Origin: Mycobacterium pinniadriaticum
Lineage (GTDB): Bacteria; Actinomycetota; Actinomycetes; Mycobacteriales; Mycobacteriaceae
Reading direction: 5' to 3'
NCBI RefSeq assembly: GCF_026242045.1
Contig: NZ_JAPJDO010000007.1
Location: forward strand, 62,001 to 126,000
Length of the DNA stretch: 64,000 bases
The position numbers were made by a program, and so were the translations under genes. Positions 54,794 through 64,000 of this stretch are shown here, one piece after another. Under the pieces are notes generated by a model. That model made no database searches and was not told the origin of the DNA. It was given only the letters and a program-made list of their open reading frames with translations. Each line of letters starts with the position of its first letter. Positions within the stretch are counted from its first letter, which is position 1.

Positions 54794-55512
54794 GTGGAGC
54801 TTCGCCAGCTGGAATATTTCGTAGTCGTCGCTGGTGAGATGAGTGTTTCCCGCGTGGCCGAGCGGGCCAACGTTGTGCAATCTGCGCGGTCGACCAGTAT
54901 CAGCAAACTTGAGCATGAACTCGGCGTGCAATTGTTCGACCGGAGCCGCCAGCGCATCAAACTGTCGGCTGCCGGCCAGGAGTTCCGCGACCGGGCCGCC
55001 GAAGTCTTGCGCGCCGCTCAGGTCGCCAAGGACTCGGTGATCGAGTTGAGTGTCAGCATCTCCGGCACGGTCGGCCTCGGCGCACTGCTGTCCTTCGGGC
55101 CGCTGGACTATGTCACTGCGTTAGGTGATTTCGCCCAGGAGAACCCCCGGGTTCGGCTGCGCTCGCATCTGTCCACCACGGGCTCGTGGGCTTCCCCGCG
55201 GGCTTCGGCCTGCGCAGCGTCATCGACGATGCGTTTCACGCCGTCGGGCTCGAGACACCCGTTCAGCACGAACTGACACTTGGTTTGCCGGAGATGGCCG
55301 AATTGGTTGGCCGCGGCGTGGGGAGCGCGGTCATGCCCCGCAGCGAAGCACGGCACATGTCGCAGCTGCGCAAGGTCGATCTGGTGACGCCGGTGGCCTG
55401 GCAGGTGTACCTCGCGTCGCGACCGAGGGGTCAACTCAGTCGCGCGACCGTGCGACTCGCCGAGATCATCATGAACTCGCCGGGCACGGTCCCGCACCAG
55501 GGCGTGGCCTAG
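54794..55512 (+). pseudogene. LysR-family regulator, internally deleted and frameshifted
   Basis: The N-terminal DNA-binding part (MELRQLEYFVVVAGEMSVSR, then STSISKLEHELGVQLFDRS) and effector-domain start are intact up to RLRSHLSTTGS. From about 55180 the reading continues in another frame as GFPAGFGLRSVIDDAFHAVG to the natural C-terminus. The combined parts make about 239 codons, while LysR proteins are near 300, so about 60 codons of the effector domain are missing at the joint. The deletion is out of frame and should abolish function. It lies next to the exporter locus and may have been its local regulator. Confidence 0.8.
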
Positions 55513-55520
55513 GGCGCGGG

Positions 55521-56186
55521 TCAGTCGCGGGCGGCAACCAGAATTCCGTCGCCCAGCGGTATCAGCACCGGCGTGAGCCGTTCGTCCTCGGCGATCAGTC
55601 GTGAAGCCTCGCGCACCGCCATCACCTCGGCATCTTTGGCTGCCGGGTCGCCGGCACGACCGCCCAGGGCGGACCGGTGCACCACGATCACGCCACCGGA
55701 CCGCAGAAGCCGCACTCCTTCGACCACGAAATCGGCTTGATCGGCTGGAGCGGCGTCGAGGAAGACCAGGTCATAGGACTCGTCGGCCAGCCGGGTCAGG
55801 ACTTCCTGAGCCCGTCCGGCGATCAGCCGGGTGCGGGAAGGCCCGATCCCCGCCTCGTTGAACGCTTGCTTGGCAATCCGTTGATGCTCTGGCTCGATAT
55901 CGATGGTGGTCAGGACGCCGTCGTCGCGCATGCCCGACAGCAGCCACAGGCCGCTCACCCCGGCCCCGGTGCCGACCTCGACGATCGCTTTGCCGCCGGA
56001 CAAACGGGCCAGTACGCTGAGCAACGCTCCGACAGCCGGTGTCACCGCACCGGCGCCCGCGTCGACGGCCCGCTCCCGGGCAGCCGCGACGATCGCGTCC
56101 TCGGAGATCGAACCCTCGGCATGGGCGAGAATCCGGTCGGCGCGACTGGCCTCCGGTTGGCCTGATTGGTCCTCGGTAGTGGCCAT
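55521..56186 (-). CDS. SAM-dependent O-methyltransferase (Rv1220c-like)
   Basis: This 221-residue enzyme of the catechol O-methyltransferase-like family (MdmC/CCoAOMT type) has SAM motif [17 protein letters not shown]. The DxxP-like metal region is [15 protein letters not shown], and ALGGRAGDP matches the family. The substrate is unknown. The ATG at 56186 is preferred because TACGCT ends seven bases before it. It is divergent from sigE, as in M. tuberculosis, and converges with the LysR pseudogene. Confidence 0.88.
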   Translation of the reverse strand: MATTEDQSGQPEASRADRILAHAEGSISEDAIVAAARERAVDAGAGAVTPAVGALLSVLARLSGGKAIVEVGTGAGVSGLWLLSGMRDDGVLTTIDIEPEHQRIAKQAFNEAGIGPSRTRLIAGRAQEVLTRLADESYDLVFLDAAPADQADFVVEGVRLLRSGGVIVVHRSALGGRAGDPAAKDAEVMAVREASRLIAEDERLTPVLIPLGDGILVAARD

Positions 56187-56236
56187 TCTCAGCAGCGTAG
56201 AGCCAACTGGATCGCCGTGTGGGCAGGCGCGCCAAG

Positions 56237-56260
56237 GCGCACGCACCGGTGTGCGTGCGC
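56237..56260. promoter_or_regulatory. 10-bp inverted repeat upstream of sigE (first palindrome)
   Basis: GCGCACGCAC (56237-56246), a CGGT loop and GTGCGTGCGC (56251-56260) form a perfect hairpin or operator-like palindrome between the divergent methyltransferase and sigE genes. Its centre contains ACCGGT, the same core as the second palindrome 114 bases downstream of its end. Confidence 0.55.
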
Positions 56261-56374
56261 ACCGACACGCCGATGCCGGGCACCGGGTTCGGGGGCTGGC
56301 AGTCGGGGCATCGGACCAGCGTGAGAAAGATAACGAAAGTATTTCTTAGTCAAACCTTAGTTTGCTCATATCGC

Positions 56375-56392
56375 CCCCACACCGGTGTGGGG
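56375..56392. promoter_or_regulatory. Perfect 18-bp palindrome in the sigE leader
   Basis: CCCCACACCGGTGTGGGG is a perfect palindrome without spacer. It lies 13 bases before the ATG at 56406 and covers an in-frame GTG at 56385. A protein bound here, or an mRNA hairpin, could control sigE expression or start choice. Confidence 0.6.
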
Positions 56393-56405
56393 AACGGTAG
56401 CGGGC

Positions 56406-57179
56406 ATGGAACACAGGCAACGCTGGTCGGGGAATACGCCAGATGGCGCTCGTGTTATCAGCACTGATGCGATCGACGGCATCGAGCCGCCGGCCCAGAT
56501 CAACCAGGAGGATCCGACGACCACCACACTGATGGCTCCCGCACACATGTCGCATCCCGAGCAGTACGGCGATGCCGAATGGGTTGAACCGTCCGACGAA
56601 CTGCAGGGCACCGCGGTGTTCGACGCGACCGGCGACCGGACGGCGATGCCGTCCTGGGACGAGTTGGTTCGTCAGCACGCCGACCGGGTGTACCGGCTGG
56701 CGTATCGCCTGTCGGGTAACCAGCAGGACGCAGAGGACCTCACCCAGGAGACCTTCATCAGGGTGTTCCGCTCCGTCCAGAACTACCAGCCCGGCACCTT
56801 CGAGGGCTGGCTGCACCGCATCACCACGAACCTGTTCCTCGACATGGTCCGCCGCCGTGGCCGCATTCGCATGGAGGCGTTGCCCGAGGACTACGACCGG
56901 GTGCCGGCCGACGAGCCCAACCCCGAGCAGATCTATCACGACTCACGGCTCGGAGCAGATTTGCAGGCCGCGCTGGATTCGCTGCCGCCGGAATTCCGCG
57001 CCGCTGTGGTCCTGTGCGACATCGAGGGTCTGTCCTACGAGGAGATCGGTGCGACGCTCGGCGTCAAGCTGGGAACCGTACGCAGTCGCATTCACCGTGG
57101 CAGGCAGGCGTTGCGCGACTATCTGGCCGCCCATTCGGGCCAACAGGGGATGGCCGACTTCATCGCCGAGTCCGCTTAG
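56406..57179 (+). CDS. sigE: ECF RNA polymerase sigma factor SigE
   Basis: This 257-residue ECF sigma factor directs the response to envelope damage, heat and oxidative stress. A variable N-terminus of about 70 residues is followed by sigma region 2 ([37 protein letters not shown]) and region 4 ([40 protein letters not shown]). The ATG at 56406 gives the same length as the long M. tuberculosis form; GTG at 56385 would add seven residues. In M. tuberculosis sigE has several start sites, and the palindrome just upstream may be part of that control. rseA follows, then htrA and tatB. Confidence 0.95.
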   Translation: MEHRQRWSGNTPDGARVISTDAIDGIEPPAQINQEDPTTTTLMAPAHMSHPEQYGDAEWVEPSDELQGTAVFDATGDRTAMPSWDELVRQHADRVYRLAYRLSGNQQDAEDLTQETFIRVFRSVQNYQPGTFEGWLHRITTNLFLDMVRRRGRIRMEALPEDYDRVPADEPNPEQIYHDSRLGADLQAALDSLPPEFRAAVVLCDIEGLSYEEIGATLGVKLGTVRSRIHRGRQALRDYLAAHSGQQGMADFIAESA

Positions 57180-57292
57180 GACGCACTGGCCGAAGTGCCC
57201 CTCATGTCGTGTCGTGTCGGGCTGCGCGCGCTACATTCGACCTAGCGGCGCCAAAGTCTGACGTAGCCGATGCGACCGAGAGGAGCGCAGCG

Positions 57293-57727
57293 ATGGTCGA
57301 CCGTGGGCACATGTTCCGGCGGGCGTTCTCCTGGCTTCCTTCCCAATTCGCCTCCCAAAGCGACGCGCCGGTCGGGGCGCCACGCCAGTTCGGCTCCACC
57401 GAGCATTTGTCCACCGAGGCGATTGCCGCCTATGTCGACGGTGAGTTGCGGATGAAGTCGTATCTGCGCGCCGCGCACCATCTGTCGCTGTGTCCGCAAT
57501 GCGCGGCCGAGGTAGAAGGTCAGACCCAAGCCCGAGCGGCGCTGCGGGACTCGCATCCGATCAGCATGCCCAGCAGCCTGTTGGGGCTGTTGTCGCAGAT
57601 CCCGCAGTCGGCCCCGGACGAGCCGGTACCGCCGCAGCATCGGAACAGCCCCGGCGGCGACATGGAAGCCGGACTCACCGATCAGTTAGCTGAAGGCACG
57701 GACCGTAGTCGGCGCAAGCGCCGGTAG
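57293..57727 (+). CDS. rseA: Anti-sigma-E factor RseA
   Basis: This 144-residue zinc-associated anti-sigma factor binds SigE. The ZAS motif HHLSLCPQC (His-x3-Cys-x2-Cys) lies at about residues 62-70, in the helical domain (AIAAYVDGELRMKSYLRAAH). The C-terminal tail is Ser/Pro/Gly-rich. There is no membrane helix, consistent with the cytosolic mycobacterial RseA, which is phosphorylated by PknB and degraded by ClpC1P2 in M. tuberculosis. AGAGGAG precedes the ATG. The gap to sigE is 113 bases, enough for its own promoter. Confidence 0.92.
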   Translation: MVDRGHMFRRAFSWLPSQFASQSDAPVGAPRQFGSTEHLSTEAIAAYVDGELRMKSYLRAAHHLSLCPQCAAEVEGQTQARAALRDSHPISMPSSLLGLLSQIPQSAPDEPVPPQHRNSPGGDMEAGLTDQLAEGTDRSRRKRR

Positions 57728-57797
57728 TGTGGATGTGAAGTCGAGCAGCGACGTGCTCGGTCCGATAGCGCGCGCTCGCGGCTGAGCGCTTGGATAG

Positions 57798-59303
<1,506 letters not shown>

Positions 59304-59307
59304 CGCG

Positions 59308-59721
59308 ATGTTCGCCAACGTCGGGTGGGGCGAAATGCTCCTGCTGGTCGTCATCGGGCTGGTGGTCCTCGGCCCCGAGCGACTGCCGGGCGCCATCCGC
59401 TGGACGTCCAATTCGCTGCGGCAGGCGCGCGACTACATCAGCGGCGCGACCAGCCAACTCCGCGAGGACCTGGGACCCGAATTCGAGGATCTGCGCCAGC
59501 CGCTGAGCGAACTGCAGAAGCTTCGTGGCATGACACCGCGGGCCGCGCTGACCAAACACCTGCTCGACGGAGACGACTCCTGGATCAGCGAGGCGTTCCA
59601 GTCGCCGGACAAGCCCGGCGCGGAGAAGCCGCACAGCGCGCCGCCACCACAGCCGGCGACGCCCAAGTCCGAGCCGTTGACGCCCGGCACGCCCGCACCC
59701 TTCGACGCCGACGCCACCTGA
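59308..59721 (+). CDS. tatB: Sec-independent translocase subunit TatB
   Basis: This 137-residue TatB protein has the N-terminal membrane helix [18 protein letters not shown] and an amphipathic helix ([20 protein letters not shown]). A charged, then Pro-rich tail ([18 protein letters not shown]) completes it. It forms the receptor complex with TatC for folded, twin-arginine proteins. Only four bases separate it from htrA, so the two are translated together, as in M. tuberculosis Rv1223-Rv1224. Confidence 0.92.
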   Translation: MFANVGWGEMLLLVVIGLVVLGPERLPGAIRWTSNSLRQARDYISGATSQLREDLGPEFEDLRQPLSELQKLRGMTPRAALTKHLLDGDDSWISEAFQSPDKPGAEKPHSAPPPQPATPKSEPLTPGTPAPFDADAT

Positions 59722-59792
59722 AGTTCACCGCGAACATCGACTTTTGCGCTCAGAATGCGCAGATCGCCCAACGACTCGACGCTCGGCGCGGA

Positions 59793-60935
59793 CTACAGGT
59801 GGCGGGTGGTGTCCAAGCCCAGGGACATCCCGGCCAGCCCGCGTCGGCGCGCAGCCAGTTTGTCGGCGATGCTGCGCAATTCCATGCCGGCCGCCGAGTC
59901 GGGAGCCGAAAGCACCAGCGGCACACCGGAATCACCCGCGGAAACCAATGCCGGATCGAGGGGAACCTGCCCGAGAAGTGGAACGTCGGCGCCAACGGCC
60001 TGGCTGAGCCGCTGCGCGACCTGCCGGCCGCCGCCCTCACCGAAGATCTGCATCGTCGTACCGTCGGGCATGAGTAAACCGGACATGTTCTCCACGACGC
60101 CGACGATGCGCTGCCGGGTCTGCAGTGCGATCGCGCCGGCGCGTTCGGCGACTTCGGCCGCCGCGAGCTGCGGGGTCGTGACCACCAGGATCTCCGCGCC
60201 GGGGATGAGCTGAGCCACCGAGATCGCAACGTCGCCGGTGCCCGGCGGCAAGTCCAGTAACAGCACGTCGAGGTCGCCCCAGAACACATCGGCCAGGAAC
60301 TGTTGCAACGCCCGGTGCAGCATCGGCCCGCGCCACACCACCGGCGCGTTGCCCTGGGTGAACTGGGCGATCGAGATGACCTTCACCTCGTGGGCGATCG
60401 GCGGCAGGATCATCGACTCGACCTGGGTGGGGCGCTCGGCGGTGCCCATCATCCGCGGAACCGAGTGGCCGTAGATGTCAGCGTCGAGGACGCCGACTGA
60501 CAGGCCGCGAGCCGCAAGCGCGGCGGCGAGGTTGACCGTCACGCTGGACTTGCCGACCCCGCCCTTTCCGGATGCGACGGCGTAGACCCTGGTCAGGGAA
60601 CCGGGCTGGGCGAACGGGATCACCGGTTCGGCTGCGTCGCCGCGCAGCTGCTTACGCAGTTCGGTGCGCTGTTCGTCGTTCATCACGTCCAGGGCGACGG
60701 TCACCGCGGCGGTGCCGGGCACATCGGCGACGGCCTGGGTCACCCGTTCGGTGATTTCGGTCTTCTTCGGGCACGCCGCGGTGGTCAGGTAGATCTCGAC
60801 GTGCACGGCACCGTCGTCGCCGACGACGATGTTCTTGACCATGTTGAGCTCGGTGATCGGCCGCCGCAGCTCAGGGTCGATCACTTTGGCCAGCGCCGCG
60901 CGGACCTGGGATTGCAGCTCATGTGTTTCGGACAT
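59793..60935 (-). CDS. mrp: Mrp/ApbC-type P-loop iron-sulfur carrier protein
   Basis: This 380-residue protein joins an N-terminal MIP18/DUF59 domain (ALAKVIDPELRRPITELNMV) to an Mrp NTPase domain. The deviant Walker A is ASGKGGVGKSS, with GVLDADIYGHSVPRMMG and LLLDLPPGTGD following. Mrp proteins carry and deliver Fe-S clusters. The usual CxxC of many Mrp proteins is not seen; the single conserved cysteine is in AACPKKTE of the N-terminal domain. TACACT lies eight bases before the ATG at 60935. It is the Rv1229c orthologue and converges with tatB. Confidence 0.9.
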   Translation of the reverse strand: MSETHELQSQVRAALAKVIDPELRRPITELNMVKNIVVGDDGAVHVEIYLTTAACPKKTEITERVTQAVADVPGTAAVTVALDVMNDEQRTELRKQLRGDAAEPVIPFAQPGSLTRVYAVASGKGGVGKSSVTVNLAAALAARGLSVGVLDADIYGHSVPRMMGTAERPTQVESMILPPIAHEVKVISIAQFTQGNAPVVWRGPMLHRALQQFLADVFWGDLDVLLLDLPPGTGDVAISVAQLIPGAEILVVTTPQLAAAEVAERAGAIALQTRQRIVGVVENMSGLLMPDGTTMQIFGEGGGRQVAQRLSQAVGADVPLLGQVPLDPALVSAGDSGVPLVLSAPDSAAGMELRSIADKLAARRRGLAGMSLGLDTTRHL

Positions 60936-61024
60936 CAGCGGCCAGTGTATTTGTCGACGAACGTCACATCCGCCTCGCACTCGGCGTCGAGCGTCGCCCT
61001 GCAGTGACGGTCGTTGCCCGAAAG

Positions 61025-62242
61025 CTAGGCAGCAGGTCCGGGCAGCGCGCCGTGGACATCTGGCAGCGGCGCCGCCGGGGCCGCGGGAGCGGGGTCTACC
61101 ACCGGTGCCGGCGGAGGCGGCGGTGGTGGTGGTGGCATCCAGAACGGCGGCCACGGTGGCGGTGCCGCGGGGGGCGGAGCATCGACGGGTGGGGCAGCGA
61201 CCGGCGGAGCCTGCGAGCCCAGGCAGATCACCTCGCATGGCGCCGTCGGCAGAGCGCCTGCCGGACCGGGCAGCGGACCCAACGCGATCTGTCCGGCCGT
61301 CTCACTGTTACCGAGATTGAGCTGTGTCAGCGGATCGGTGGAGGGCAGGCCGATCGCGTTGAGCGGCAGGCCCGGGCCCAGACCTTCCGGGTGCTCGAGG
61401 TGAGCGTCACCGAGAGCCGGCACCGGTCCGACAATCGGCGGCAGGTTGATCGGTTCGACGCCGGTGGCGTAGGCGGCGGCCCAGCCCAGCACGTTCTGGG
61501 CATAGGCCATCGAATTGTTGTAGCGCAGAATCGCGGTCAGGACCTGCGACTGGTTACGCAGGTTCAAACCGCCGCTACACAGGTAACGGGCCGCGGCAAG
61601 CGCCGAGTCGTAGACATTCTGGGGATCGGCTTTACTGTCCCCGTCGCCGTCAGCGGCGTAGCGCGACCAGGTGCCCGGCAGGAACTGCATGGGTCCCATC
61701 GCCCGCGCGTAGATCGGGCGCCCGGCCTGAACGGTCTGCACGATGACCTCATTGCCCGCCAGGGTGCCGTCCAGCGTCGGGCCATAGATCGGGTTGATGG
61801 CGGTTCCGCGCGAGTCGGTGGCGCCGCCGTTGGCGTGCATGGACTCGATGCGGCCTATGCCTGCCAGCAGGTTCCAGCTCAGCCCGCAGCCCGGGGCGGT
61901 GGCGGCCATCGCCTGCTCGGCGTTGCGGTAGGCGGCCAGTGCTACCGAGGGGATCCGCATGGACCCCGGCGAGTTCACCACGACCGCCGGGGGCGGGACC
62001 GACGGAGTCGCCGCGGCGAAGTGAAAGTTGGTCGGCTGCTTCGAAAGCGCGACGACCGTCGCGCCCGAGGTATCGGTCTGCGGCGAGACGGCGGCCAGTG
62101 GGGTGACTTCGGCGCCGAAGACCGGCGCCCGGGGCAGATCGGGTGCCGCGCCGACGGCTCCGGCGAGCACCACGGGCGTGAGCACAGCAATTCCGAATGC
62201 AGGTTTCCGCACCATCCGGCTGACGCGGTTCCCTATGCCCAC
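61025..62242 (-). CDS. Lytic transglycosylase-like protein (Rv1230c-like)
   Basis: This 405-residue secreted or membrane-anchored protein has an N-terminal signal segment (MVRKPAFGIAVLTPVVLAGA). The transglycosylase domain runs from SWNLLAGIGRIESMHANGG, with the catalytic Glu in RIES, through AMGPMQFLPGTWSRYAADGD. The last 90 residues are Pro-rich, including a run of nine Pro, likely a wall-spanning region. It probably cleaves peptidoglycan glycan strands. GTG at 62242 is the start with GAGGA upstream; M at residue 10 is the alternative. Confidence 0.88.
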   Translation of the reverse strand: MGIGNRVSRMVRKPAFGIAVLTPVVLAGAVGAAPDLPRAPVFGAEVTPLAAVSPQTDTSGATVVALSKQPTNFHFAAATPSVPPPAVVVNSPGSMRIPSVALAAYRNAEQAMAATAPGCGLSWNLLAGIGRIESMHANGGATDSRGTAINPIYGPTLDGTLAGNEVIVQTVQAGRPIYARAMGPMQFLPGTWSRYAADGDGDSKADPQNVYDSALAAARYLCSGGLNLRNQSQVLTAILRYNNSMAYAQNVLGWAAAYATGVEPINLPPIVGPVPALGDAHLEHPEGLGPGLPLNAIGLPSTDPLTQLNLGNSETAGQIALGPLPGPAGALPTAPCEVICLGSQAPPVAAPPVDAPPPAAPPPWPPFWMPPPPPPPPPAPVVDPAPAAPAAPLPDVHGALPGPAA

Positions 62243-62351
62243 TCGTCCGTCCTCAACAGGCTCGTCCGTCCATCACCACAAAGCATGTGCTTGTGAACCA
62301 AGTCACCATACATACCTTCGTGACCTCAGTGGTATCCAATGGTCACCTTTG

Positions 62352-62909
62352 TCACGAACCGGCTTCGTCGACCGCGGGCTCAACTGTCGGTCTGGCTTTC
62401 TTGGGCTTGTCCTTCTTGACCTTGCCCGTGCTGTCGGGCCGCGGCGAATCCAGCAACTCACGTATCTCTTCGAGCTCGCGGCGCAGGTAGTCGCGGGTGG
62501 CCACTTCGCCGACGGCCAACCGCAGGGCGGCCAGCTCGCGGGCCAGGAACTCGGTATCCGCTTTCGTCTGCTCGGAACGGCGGCGGTCCTCCTCGAGCGA
62601 CACCCGGTCGCGGTTCTCCTGGCGATTCTGGGCCAGCAGGATCAGCGGCGCGGCGTACGCGGCCTGGGTGGAGAACGCGAGGTTCAGCAGGATGAACGGA
62701 TAGGGATCCCAGCGCCAGCGCACCGCGAACAGGTTCAGTGCGATCCAGACGATGACGAGGATTGTCTGCCAGAGCAGGTAGCGCCCGGTGCCCAGGAAGC
62801 GGGCGATCGATTCGCTGAACCGGCCGACCGCCTCGGGGTCGACGTTGAACGTCGGGCGCCGCGAGGTGCGGGGGGTGTCGAGGCGCTGGCGCGCAGACAG
62901 ATCACTCAC
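62352..62909 (-). CDS. DUF1003 membrane protein (Rv1231c-like)
   Basis: This 185-residue protein of the DUF1003 family has two membrane helices (LLWQTILVIVWIALNLFAVR, and FILLNLAFSTQAAYAAPLIL). A long charged coiled-coil region with QNRQENRDRVSLEEDRRRSE follows, the typical DUF1003 block. The tail is Lys-rich. The ATG overlaps the stop of the upstream MgtE-like gene by four bases, so the two are translated in tandem; both may serve divalent-metal handling, which is inference from pairing. Confidence 0.85.
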   Translation of the reverse strand: MSDLSARQRLDTPRTSRRPTFNVDPEAVGRFSESIARFLGTGRYLLWQTILVIVWIALNLFAVRWRWDPYPFILLNLAFSTQAAYAAPLILLAQNRQENRDRVSLEEDRRRSEQTKADTEFLARELAALRLAVGEVATRDYLRRELEEIRELLDSPRPDSTGKVKKDKPKKARPTVEPAVDEAGS

Positions 62910-64000
62910 GTTACCCCCTCTGCGCTGGTCACCGGGCCGGACAGCTGCGGATCCTCGAAGCTTTCCCGCCAGTCGTCAGGCAGCAGATGATCGAGCACGT
63001 CGTCGACGGTCACCGCCCCGAGCAGATGGTTCTGCTCGTCGACCACAGGACCGCAGACCAGATTGTAGGCGGCGAAGTACCGCGTGACCCCGGCCAACGA
63101 GGTGCCCGGCGTCAGGCTGGGCAGGTCGGTGTCGACGATGCCGCTGACCAGATTGGCGGGCGGTTCGCGCAGCAGCGCCTGCAGATGCACGCAACCCAGG
63201 TAGCGCCCGGTCGGGGTGGCCGTCGGTGGTCGTACCACGAACACCACCGACGCCAGCGCCGGCGTGAGGTCGGGATCGCGGACGCGGGCCAGGGCCTCGG
63301 CGACGGTGGTGTCGGGCGCCAGGACCACCGGATCAGAGGTCATCAGGCCGCCCGCGGTGTCGGGCGAGTGGCTCAGCAGCCGGCGCACCGGTTCGGAGTC
63401 CTCCGGGTCCATCCGGCGCAGCAGCGCCTCGGCCTCGGTCGGATTCAGCACGCCAAGCAGGTCGGCGGCGTCGTCGGGATCCATGGCCTCCAGCACATCG
63501 GCCGCCCGCTCGGTATCCAGTCGCAACAGCAGGACGGTCTGGTCGTCCTCAGGCAGCTCCTGCAGGATGTCGGCCAACCGCTCGTCGTCGAGCGCGTTGA
63601 TCACCTCGGTGCGACGTTTGTCGGGCAGATCCCGGATCGCGTCGGCCACCTCGATCGGGCGTTTGCCGTCGAACTGGTGCAGGAGCTGGGCGACTCCCTG
63701 TCCGGGCATCGCCAGTGCCGACGGGGTCAGGCCGGCCACGTTGTGCCAATCCACCACCTGGACCGTCGAGCGCCGGCCCAATCGACGGTGGCTGCGTACC
63801 GCGACCCGAGTGACCACCCAGTCACGGGAGCGGACCTGCTCGATGCCCAGGTCGACGACCACCACATCCACGCCGCTCATCTGCGGCAACTCCGGGTCGT
63901 TGACCCGGACCCTGCTGTCAAGAACCTGGCCGAGCACCAGAACCTCGCCGGGGCGTTGGGCGAAGCGGCGCAGCGACACGTTGCCGGTGTTGAGCGTCAC
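62906..64000 (-). CDS. MgtE intracellular-domain protein with CBS pair (Rv1232c-like), partial
   Basis: The visible 364 codons hold an N-terminal domain of DNA-uptake or PRC-barrel-like type (GEVLVLGQVLDSRVRVND). The MgtE N domain follows (ALDDERLADILQELPEDDQT, then LEAMDPDDAADLLGVLNPTE). Two CBS domains come next (TAGGLMTSDPVVLAPDTTV and GAVTVDDVLDHLLPDDWRE). The magnesium-channel membrane part of true MgtE is absent, so this is a soluble sensor-like relative. The gene continues beyond the right edge; its true start is not in the window. It is the Rv1232c orthologue. Confidence 0.85.
   Translation of the reverse strand: MTLNTGNVSLRRFAQRPGEVLVLGQVLDSRVRVNDPELPQMSGVDVVVVDLGIEQVRSRDWVVTRVAVRSHRRLGRRSTVQVVDWHNVAGLTPSALAMPGQGVAQLLHQFDGKRPIEVADAIRDLPDKRRTEVINALDDERLADILQELPEDDQTVLLLRLDTERAADVLEAMDPDDAADLLGVLNPTEAEALLRRMDPEDSEPVRRLLSHSPDTAGGLMTSDPVVLAPDTTVAEALARVRDPDLTPALASVVFVVRPPTATPTGRYLGCVHLQALLREPPANLVSGIVDTDLPSLTPGTSLAGVTRYFAAYNLVCGPVVDEQNHLLGAVTVDDVLDHLLPDDWRESFEDPQLSGPVTSAEGVT

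Overview
The window is a high-GC actinobacterial chromosome segment that is plainly mycobacterial, and most likely from a fast-growing Mycolicibacterium-type species. The evidence is an almost continuous run of genes in the order known from M. tuberculosis Rv1156 to Rv1232c: pimE, mutT2, typA, lpqW, mshB, fbiC, fdxC, dapC, pruC/pruA/putA, fadD36, dapD/dapE, fadD6, folP2, gpgS, tagA, glgM/glgC, the Rv1217c-1219c transporter, sigE/rseA/htrA/tatB, mrp and the Rv1230c-1232c group. An MspA-type porin, a hallmark of fast growers, is also present. Several blocks that sit in this interval in M. tuberculosis are absent: narGHJI, the PE/PPE and esx genes, and the pks3/4-mmpL10 lipid locus. That synteny statement rests on remembered gene order, not on a search.

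Layout. 0-9 kb: a DUF732 protein, a TSUP permease, a HhH-GPD repair protein, a WS/DGAT acyltransferase, two tandem secreted Ala/Pro-rich paralogues, then pimE, a pterin dehydratase, mutT2 and a CYP142-type P450. 9-16 kb: typA, a DUF559 protein, lpqW and two secreted Mycobacterium-type hypotheticals. 16-17 kb: a 956-base gap with a possible gene remnant. 17-26 kb: a ClC channel, mshB (mycothiol), a third secreted hypothetical, fbiC (F420), fdxC and dapC. 26-36 kb: the porin, proline catabolism genes with their regulator, an acyltransferase, a Nudix enzyme, fadD36 and dapD. 36-38 kb: an IS110-family insertion between the divergent dapD and dapE. 38-50 kb: dapE, an AAA/TPR protein, a LOG protein, fadD6, folP2-gpgS (methylglucose lipopolysaccharide), tagA, a DUF3117 protein and glgM/glgC. 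50-56 kb: the tetronasin-type exporter with its TetR repressor, and a LysR pseudogene. 56-64 kb: the sigE envelope-stress module with tatB, mrp, a lytic transglycosylase and an MgtE-domain protein that runs off the right edge.

Themes. The genes centre on the cell envelope (pimE, lpqW, htrA, sigE, porin, transglycosylase, dapC/D/E), redox cofactors (mshB, fbiC, fdxC) and polymethylated or alpha-glucan synthesis (gpgS, glgM, glgC). Many starts sit 6-8 bases after a TANNNT -10 box, which suggests leaderless transcription; this decided several start choices. Three 3' ends of convergent pairs carry long stem-loops, two of them from one repeat family. No complete undescribed multi-gene system was found. 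The best leads are the IS110 copy with a single-base frameshift and a candidate bridge-RNA region, the CYP142 gene outside a sterol locus, the secreted-protein trio standing where PE/PPE genes lie in M. tuberculosis, and the palindromes upstream of sigE.
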